From Methylococcaceae bacterium (GTDB taxonomy: Bacteria; Pseudomonadota; Gammaproteobacteria; Methylococcales; Methylomonadaceae): DNA of 7,212 nt. The position numbers and the translations under genes are program-made. The stretch covers positions 1-7,212 of the forward strand of contig JAUYMX010000133.1 of the NCBI GenBank assembly GCA_030699345.1, in the 5' to 3' direction. Below the pieces are notes generated by a model, which was not told where the DNA came from, ran no database searches, and saw nothing but the letters and a program-made list of their open reading frames with translations. Below are positions 5,474 through 7,212 of this stretch, one piece after another. Position 1 is the first letter of the stretch; every line of letters starts with the position of its first letter.

Positions 5474-5906
5474 ATGAAAAAGAACTTGCTGATATATCTG
5501 ATTGCATCAACCTTTCTTTCTGGATGTCCTTTATCATTGCGGAATCAAGGGCATCAAGAAATTTCAGTTATAACCACCAATAATGTAAATGGTGCTAACA
5601 CAACTTGCGATCTTAGAAATGCCAAAGGGCATTGGACTACTTCACCAGAAAAAAAACATCGTTATTAAACAAGACGAGTTACCTATTTACATCAGGTGTG
5701 AAAATAATAAGCAGTGGGGGGCTTCTCAAGCAAACCTGATTATTGAAAACACTGTTCAATTCATTGCTCGTTCTCCGGGGGGACCTATTACTGACCAAGC
5801 TTTTCCAAATAGATATTGTTTTCTTTTTTGTGATGTCTTCGACTTTGTGAATGACTCGCAATATAAATATCCGCGTTATGTTTATTTGGAAATGAACAAT
5901 CGATAA
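5474..5906 (+). pseudogene. Small lipoprotein gene interrupted by a frameshift in an A8 run
   Basis: From ATG 5474 the product starts with a perfect lipoprotein signal (MKKNLLIYLIASTFLSGC, lipobox LSGC, Cys18) and continues through CDLRNAKGHWTTSPE. It then hits eight A residues (5649-5656), after which the frame ends at TAA 5666-5668. Read with seven A, it passes into the next frame as EKNIVIKQDELPIYIRCENN and runs to TAA 5904-5906, giving a full protein of 143 residues. The pattern of signal, short Cys-containing beta segment (TTCDLRN), charged turn and second Cys (IRCENN) resembles a known class of small periplasmic lipoproteins of unknown function. A same-frame start at 5402 is possible but would bury the lipobox 24 residues in, so 5474 is preferred although its ribosome site is poor. 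The gene is clearly more AT-rich than its neighbours, which suggests later acquisition. Decay, a sequencing error and slippage at the A run are all possible. Confidence 0.7.
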
Positions 5907-5916
5907 ATTCAACCAA

Positions 5917-6076
5917 GTAAGGTATGCACCGCATACCTTTTGAGACATCGGAATAACAGCAAAGTTTGGAAATGGTACGCGGTGCGTACCCTACCCTAGA
6001 AAACAATTTACCTGAAACTCCGGATGCGGCATCCAGATCGCAATTGATGCGCTTCACTGCGTTCAGCACATCCTAC
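5917..6076. repeat. Cluster of REP-like palindromes with GTAG-type heads
   Basis: Three palindromic units carry a short GTAR head, as in REP sequences tied to RAYT transposases. On the plus strand, GTAA then GGTATGC-ACC-GCATACC (5917-5937). On the minus strand, GTAG then GGTACGC-ACC-GCGTACC (5994-5974), which forms an inverted pair with the first. Also on the minus strand, GTAG then GATGTGC ... GCGCATC (6076-6046). A separate 13-bp palindrome GGATGCGGCATCC is at 6022-6034. No RAYT gene is in the window. The remainder of the 330-base spacer up to 6236 has a small ATTCCGGAAT palindrome (6125-6134) and no gene. Confidence 0.6.
5919..5941 (+). terminator. Probable terminator / palindrome after the frameshifted lipoprotein gene
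   Basis: AAGGTATGC (5919-5927) and GCATACCTT (5931-5939) form a 9-bp stem with a 3-base loop and run into four T residues (5938-5941). It lies 12 bases after the stop codon, so a terminator role is likely, although the T run is short. The core is also a REP-like palindrome with an inverted relative at 5974-5994. Confidence 0.55.
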
Positions 6077-6193
6077 GCCATGTCACCTAATCTTAAAAAA
6101 CAGACTTATCTGATTTACTTTGAAATTCCGGAATAGCCGAGGGTGGTCAAGCAAAAAAAGGCCCCCTCGTCATTCCGTGGCATGGCTTGTCTT

Positions 6194-6212
6194 CTTTGAT
6201 ATACAATCAAAG
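6194..6212. promoter_or_regulatory. Inverted repeat overlapping the likely -10 of the DUF1538 operon
   Basis: CTTTGAT (6194-6200) and ATCAAAG (6206-6212) are exact inverted arms with a 5-base spacer. A -10-like TACAAT (6202-6207) lies inside, with no good -35 at normal distance, so a repressor or activator bound here would control transcription about 25 bases before the ATG. The half sites resemble FNR/Anr boxes (TTGAT...ATCAA), but the spacing is five rather than four bases. The regulator is therefore unknown. Confidence 0.4.
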
Positions 6213-6236
6213 TCCATTCAAGGATTTTGAACCGCC

Positions 6237-6965
6237 ATGCTAAAAAATCCTTTTATCAGACAATTATTCAGCAGTTTTTTGGACTTAGTGCCAATTCTTG
6301 CTGTGGTGTTGATTTTTCAGGTACTGGTGATTCAAAAACCCATTCCCGATGTTACTAACTTAATCACCGGCACCCTTTTTGTGGTGCTAGGGCTGACTCT
6401 ATTTATTCAGGGACTGGAACAAAGTCTGTTTCCGATTGGCGAATCCATGGCTTACGCCTTCGCCCGCAAAGGCAGTTTATTCTGGTTACTGGTGTTTGCT
6501 TTTTGTTTGGGTTTTGGCACCACGGTTGCAGAACCGGCCCTTATCGCCGTTGCTGACGAAGCCGCTAACATTGCCAGTAAAGGCGGCATAGTTGAAAACA
6601 CTAGCGCTGCTCGCGACGGCTATGCGTTGGGGTTGCGTTTAACCGTTGCGCTGTCAGTCGGCTTTGCAATCTTAGTTGGCGTGCTCAGAATCATCCGTGG
6701 CTGGCCGCTGTATTATTTAATTATTGGTGGTTACAGCTGCGTGGTGATCATGACACCATTTGCGCCCCCGGAAATCATCGGTATCGCCTACGATTCCGGT
6801 GGCGTGACCACATCAACGATTACCGTACCGTTGGTTACCGCGTTGGGTGTTGGTTTGGCCACGGCAATCAAAGGCCGCAATCCGATGATTGACGGTTTTG
6901 GTTTGATTGCCTTTGCCTCATTAACGCCGATGATTTTTGTGATGACCTACGGCATGCTTATATGA
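6237..6965 (+). CDS. DUF1538 membrane protein, first subunit of a probable cation/proton antiporter pair
   Basis: The 242-residue integral membrane protein has about seven hydrophobic segments (roughly 14-32, 42-60, 81-95, 131-149, 157-175, 193-210, 222-240). The motifs I associate with DUF1538 are present and intact: FPIGES (65-70), GFGTTVAEPAL (92-102), YDSGGVTTSTITVP (185-198), and GRNPMIDGFGLIAF (213-226). Conserved Glu99 in a membrane loop and Asp186 are good candidates for ion handling (inference). DUF1538 pairs have been described from Halomonas as a two-component Na+(Li+,K+)/H+ antiporter (UmpAB, from memory). The adjacent paralogue here fits that arrangement. AAGGA lies 12 bases before ATG, rather far but the best site. 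The stop overlaps the next gene in ATGA, so translation is coupled. Confidence is high for the family and moderate for antiport activity. Confidence 0.85.
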   Translation: MLKNPFIRQLFSSFLDLVPILAVVLIFQVLVIQKPIPDVTNLITGTLFVVLGLTLFIQGLEQSLFPIGESMAYAFARKGSLFWLLVFAFCLGFGTTVAEPALIAVADEAANIASKGGIVENTSAARDGYALGLRLTVALSVGFAILVGVLRIIRGWPLYYLIIGGYSCVVIMTPFAPPEIIGIAYDSGGVTTSTITVPLVTALGVGLATAIKGRNPMIDGFGLIAFASLTPMIFVMTYGMLI

Positions 6966-7212
6966 GTGAATGGCTACATCATTTTCTGTTGATACTGGTA
7001 GACACCTGCCGAGATATTTTGCCGATTGCTGCCATTATTATCGGCTTTCAACTGCTGATTATTCGCCGTCCGCTGCCTCATCCGAAAAGAACACTCATTG
7101 GTTTTATTTATGTGTTGCTTGGTGTTGCTTTCTTTCTGGAAGGTTTAGATCTGGCGCTGTTTCCACTAGGTAAGTTAATGGCGACGCAACTTACCACGCC
7201 AGAATTCTTAGG
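6962..7212 (+). CDS. DUF1538 membrane protein, second subunit (3' partial)
   Basis: ATG 6962 overlaps the TGA of the preceding gene (ATGA) and the frame stays open to the window edge, giving 83 residues. The visible part repeats the plan of the upstream protein: an N-terminal helix with ILPIAAIIIGFQLLIIRRPLP against LVPILAVVLIFQVLVIQKPIP, then GFIYVLLGVAFFLEGLDLAL followed by FPLGKLMA, against GTLFVVLGLTLFIQGLEQSL followed by FPIGESMA. It is therefore a paralogue and presumably the obligate partner subunit. There is no separate ribosome site of note, so expression probably depends on coupling. The remaining two thirds, with the TTVAEP-type and DSGG-type motifs, lie outside the window. Confidence 0.85.
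   Translation, partial: MSEWLHHFLLILVDTCRDILPIAAIIIGFQLLIIRRPLPHPKRTLIGFIYVLLGVAFFLEGLDLALFPLGKLMATQLTTPEFL

Noticed and set aside
6139..6168. GAGGG/CCCTC hairpin with an A7 run inside its loop, considered as a terminator
   Set aside because: The stem is only five pairs and the A/T run is in the loop rather than after the stem on either strand.
6970..7173. A 67-residue ORF at the right end
   Set aside because: It is out of frame with the DUF1538 paralogue that starts at 6962 and has no features of its own.

Overview
The window looks like part of a gammaproteobacterial chromosome of moderate G+C. The organism is an inference. It rests on a PEP-CTERM/exosortase-type protein tail, a DUF2959 lipoprotein close in pattern to gammaproteobacterial homologues, a DUF1538 gene pair, and many small palindromic repeats and MITE-like elements of the kind common in methanotrophs and other environmental gammaproteobacteria. 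I cannot name a genus.

Layout. Bases 1-175 hold the 3' end of a gene for a surface or exported protein with a PEP-CTERM-like sorting tail, followed by a good intrinsic terminator. A small minus-strand gene of unknown function (464-817) sits between two probable non-autonomous elements. One is about 153 bp with IS5-like ends and TTAA flanks (300-452). The other is about 200 bp with 16-bp perfect terminal inverted repeats (844-1045), and its edge builds an extended -10 promoter for the small gene. Bases 1046-1409 have no gene but carry a 14-bp palindrome, a strong sigma-54 (-24/-12) promoter match and a very stable 5' hairpin directly before the main operon.

The main operon (1410-4168, perhaps to 4524) is the most notable content. 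Two 8-helix membrane proteins, both related to cytochrome bd subunit CydA and to each other, overlap by one base, and each carries a C-terminal class I cytochrome c domain. Subunit I keeps the active-site His and Glu residues of CydA. It lacks the quinol-binding Q-loop and the b558 histidine. Subunit II has lost the acidic residues but keeps a histidine where subunit I has arginine. I read this as a cytochrome c-linked, bd-superfamily oxygen reductase (or a relative acting on another small gas) built from two paralogues without a CydB. A 96-residue coiled-coil protein follows and may be cotranscribed.

Downstream there is a DUF2959 outer-membrane-type lipoprotein with its own sigma-70 promoter, then an AT-rich small lipoprotein gene interrupted by a +1 frameshift in an A8 run. 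A repeat-rich spacer follows, with a terminator and several REP-like palindromes that have GTAG heads. The window ends with a translationally coupled DUF1538 pair (the second member is cut by the window edge), a family for which paired subunits have been linked to monovalent cation/proton antiport.

All family assignments come from reading the translations by eye. No database search or structure prediction was run.
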